Source: Candidatus Methanoplasma reticulitermitis
Lineage (GTDB): Archaea > Thermoplasmatota > Thermoplasmata > Methanomassiliicoccales > Methanomethylophilaceae
Assembly: GCA_031287135.1 (NCBI GenBank)
Contig: JAITTK010000107.1
Location: 1 to 7,308, forward strand
Direction: 5' to 3'
DNA: 7,308 nucleotides
Below the pieces are notes generated by a model, which saw only the letters and a program-made list of their open reading frames with translations, was not told the DNA's origin and did no database searches. Below are positions 5,694 to 7,308 of the stretch, one piece after another. Numbering within the stretch: the stretch's first letter is position 1; each line of letters begins with the position of its first letter. The position numbers and the translations under genes are program-made.

Positions 5694-6934
5694 TACTGTC
5701 CGCCGTAAAGAAGAAGATACTCATCGTGGTCATGGACGGTCTCGGCGACAGGGGATGCAAAGAACTCAACGGCCTGACGCCGTTGCAGGCAACGGACACC
5801 CCCAATCTGGACTGGTTCACGAGGAATGGGATAGCCGGCACCTGTGACACGGTCGACATAGGCATACGTCCGGGGAGCGACACATCCCATCTCTCCATCC
5901 TCGGCTATGATCCTCTGGAGGTTTACACGGGAAGGGGGCCGTTCGAGGCCGCAGGCATAGGGTTGGTGGGCAGGCCGGGGGATGTGGCGTTCAGATGCAA
6001 TTTTTCCACATGCGACGGGAACCACAACATCATCGACCGCCGTGCCGGAAGGATAGACAAGCCCGACACGACCGAACTCATAAAATCGCTGAACGGTATG
6101 AAAATCGATGGTATAGAGATAATAATCAAAGAGAGCACGGAGCACCGGGCGGCCATGATCCTCAGGGGTCCCGGGCTGAGTCCCGATGTCACCGACGTCG
6201 ATTCTCACGGCGAAGGGCCCCTGAACTGGTCAAAGGGCAGTACCAAGGAGGCGGAGTTCACGGCCGGTGTCGTTAACAAGTTCGTGAAAGAGACGTATGA
6301 TCGGCTCAACGACCATCCGGTCAACAAGAGGAGATCCGCCGAAGGCCTTCTGCCCGCCAACATAATCGTGCCCAGAGGCGCGGGGTCTTTTCCGGACATA
6401 CAGCCTTTTCCCGAGAAACACTGCATGAAGGCCGCATGCGTCGCGGGCGTGGGGATGATAAAGGGGATATGCGGGATATGCGGCCTGGATGTGATCGATC
6501 TCCCGTGCGACTGCACCGGAGGTTGCAGCTCGAATTTCGTTTCGAAAGCGAAGATCGCGATGGAAACCCTGAAGAGCTATGACTTCGTGCTGATGAATGC
6601 GAAAGCACCGGACGTCTGCGGTCACGACAGGGACCCTATGCTCAAATGCGGTATCATAAAACGCCTGGATGAGATGGCCGGATACTTCAGAGAGAACTTC
6701 AGGGATGACATGGTCATAGTATTCACCGCAGACCACAGCACGCCGTGCTCGCTCGGCGACCACAGCGGGGATCCCGTCCCGATAGCGGTATACACTCCGG
6801 GCAATGTCATGGATGATGCGGTAACGTTCAGCGAATCGGGATGCTCCCACGGACGCATCGGCCGCATAAGGGGCAAATACATAGTGCCGATGTGCATGGA
6901 CCTGGCTGACAGAGCGGAGAAATTCGGCGCATGA
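5690..6934 (+). CDS. apgM: 2,3-bisphosphoglycerate-independent phosphoglycerate mutase, archaeal type
   Basis: The 414-residue cytosolic enzyme interconverts 3- and 2-phosphoglycerate in glycolysis/gluconeogenesis and belongs to the alkaline-phosphatase-like metalloenzyme superfamily. Metal-site and catalytic elements are intact: MDGLGDR (15-21, ligand D16), PGSDTSHLSILGYDP (61-75, probable nucleophile S63), GRGPFEAAGIGL (81-92), KAPDVCGHD (305-313, D308 and H312), FTADHS (345-350, D348 and H349) and GCSHGRIG (384-391, H387). Length is normal for ApgM (about 400-415). ATG 5690 overlaps the flavoprotein TGA, with AAAGGGGG just upstream as ribosome-binding site. The protein is unusually rich in cysteine, with 16 in total. 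One cluster lies at C261, C264, C273, C275 and C279 (around GICGICGLDV and PCDCTGGC), where I would expect few in other archaeal ApgM. A convergent gene begins its stop codon on the very next base. Confidence 0.94.
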   Translation: MILSAVKKKILIVVMDGLGDRGCKELNGLTPLQATDTPNLDWFTRNGIAGTCDTVDIGIRPGSDTSHLSILGYDPLEVYTGRGPFEAAGIGLVGRPGDVAFRCNFSTCDGNHNIIDRRAGRIDKPDTTELIKSLNGMKIDGIEIIIKESTEHRAAMILRGPGLSPDVTDVDSHGEGPLNWSKGSTKEAEFTAGVVNKFVKETYDRLNDHPVNKRRSAEGLLPANIIVPRGAGSFPDIQPFPEKHCMKAACVAGVGMIKGICGICGLDVIDLPCDCTGGCSSNFVSKAKIAMETLKSYDFVLMNAKAPDVCGHDRDPMLKCGIIKRLDEMAGYFRENFRDDMVIVFTADHSTPCSLGDHSGDPVPIAVYTPGNVMDDAVTFSESGCSHGRIGRIRGKYIVPMCMDLADRAEKFGA

Positions 6935-7308
6935 TCAGTAGATCGAGAGGGTGGCCTTTACGGTCCCGCCGTAAGTCACGGTGAATTCTTTCACGGATGA
7001 TGAAACGGCATTGCCGTGCGGGTTCCCGATCATTATGCTGTTTTCTCCGTATCCGACCGTAAGACAATAAGAATCCGGCCTCTGCATCAGCGACTCCAAT
7101 ATACTTTCGATATAATCGATCGCGGCACCATCGCCCGTGATTATGCAGAACGCGACCAGATCCGGCATGCTTATGAGCCTGGAATCTTCAGTATCCAGAA
7201 GATCGCCGGCCTTAAGTTTTGCCGAGAAGATGCCGTCTGATATCGATGATGCATCATCGTTCGGAACGTCTTCGCCGCCGAACACGAACAAAGCGGAAAC
7301 GGCCAACC
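6935..7308 (-). CDS. Probable secreted or membrane-anchored protein, C-terminal part (5-prime end outside window)
   Basis: About 123 residues are visible in an open frame that runs off the window edge. They begin with a hydrophobic LAVSALFVFGG, probably the end of a signal peptide or N-terminal transmembrane helix, followed by an acidic, Ser/Asp-rich stretch (EDVPNDDASS). A TTG at 7306 could start translation, but the frame most likely continues upstream. The rest alternates helices and strands (DLLDTEDSRL, a helix around AAIDYIESILESL, strands YCLTVGYG and FTVTYGG) and ends in a strand at TLSIY. Its two cysteines (AFCII and SYCLT) could form a disulfide. The pattern loosely recalls archaeal minor-pilin-like or other exported proteins, but I recognise no family. 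The TGA (6937-6935) directly abuts the ApgM stop, leaving no space for a separate terminator. Confidence 0.65.
   Translation of the reverse strand, partial: LAVSALFVFGGEDVPNDDASSISDGIFSAKLKAGDLLDTEDSRLISMPDLVAFCIITGDGAAIDYIESILESLMQRPDSYCLTVGYGENSIMIGNPHGNAVSSSVKEFTVTYGGTVKATLSIY

Noticed and set aside
5606..6850. Minus-strand frames of about 200 codons (5606-6208, 6230-6850) opposite the flavoprotein and mutase genes
   Set aside because: They are shadows of the clearly real apgM and isf-like genes, with unnatural Arg/His-rich composition and no motif.

Overview
The window looks like a compact euryarchaeal chromosome segment, most likely from a methanogen-related lineage. My best guess is the Methanomassiliicoccales/Thermoplasmata side. 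The archaeal signs are an archaeal-type cofactor-independent phosphoglycerate mutase, a SelB-like protein with a degenerate G domain, a phenylacetate-CoA ligase/ACT gene pair, an Isf-type iron-sulfur flavoprotein, TATA-type A/T boxes about 25-30 bases before several starts, and probable leaderless starts. Coding DNA is GC-rich (two 60-base blocks counted by hand in the mutase gene are about 60% G+C). None of the nine gene ends visible uses TAG (eight TGA, one TAA). This fits, but does not prove, a pyrrolysine-decoding methanogen. The taxonomic call is inference.

Layout. Positions 1-2059 hold a tightly packed minus-strand operon: a phenylacetate-CoA ligase (paaK-like), then a double ACT-domain protein overlapping it by 4 bases, then a SelB-like elongation-factor relative cut by the window edge. 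An A/T-rich element at 2086-2103 separates this operon from a divergent SAM-dependent methyltransferase (2121-2750, +). A short promoter-like gap follows, with a strong Shine-Dalgarno sequence, and leads into a two-gene plus-strand unit: a small three-helix membrane protein (2798-3076) and a YkgJ-type cysteine-cluster protein (3086-3610). The last 10 bases of the latter overlap the end of a convergent alpha/beta hydrolase (3601-4371, -).

Between the hydrolase and the next gene lies the only real gap, about 700 bases (4384-5114). It is only about one-third G+C in the blocks I counted, has no convincing ORF, and contains several inverted repeats and two TATA-like boxes. After it, an Isf-like flavoprotein (5115-5693, +) and the archaeal phosphoglycerate mutase ApgM (5690-6934, +) form an operon with an ATGA overlap. 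ApgM abuts, with no spacing, a convergent partial gene for a probable secreted or membrane-anchored protein (6935-7308, -).

How they work together. The ligase/ACT pair is the usual archaeal arrangement for activating aryl acetates, which can feed aromatic amino-acid synthesis through indolepyruvate-type ferredoxin oxidoreductases; the ACT protein is a likely amino-acid sensor. The flavoprotein/mutase operon links a ferredoxin-type redox carrier with central carbon flow. I saw no defence system, CRISPR array, mobile element, tRNA or rRNA. The least-explained parts are the SelB-like protein, the cysteine-rich version of ApgM and the A/T-rich intergenic region.
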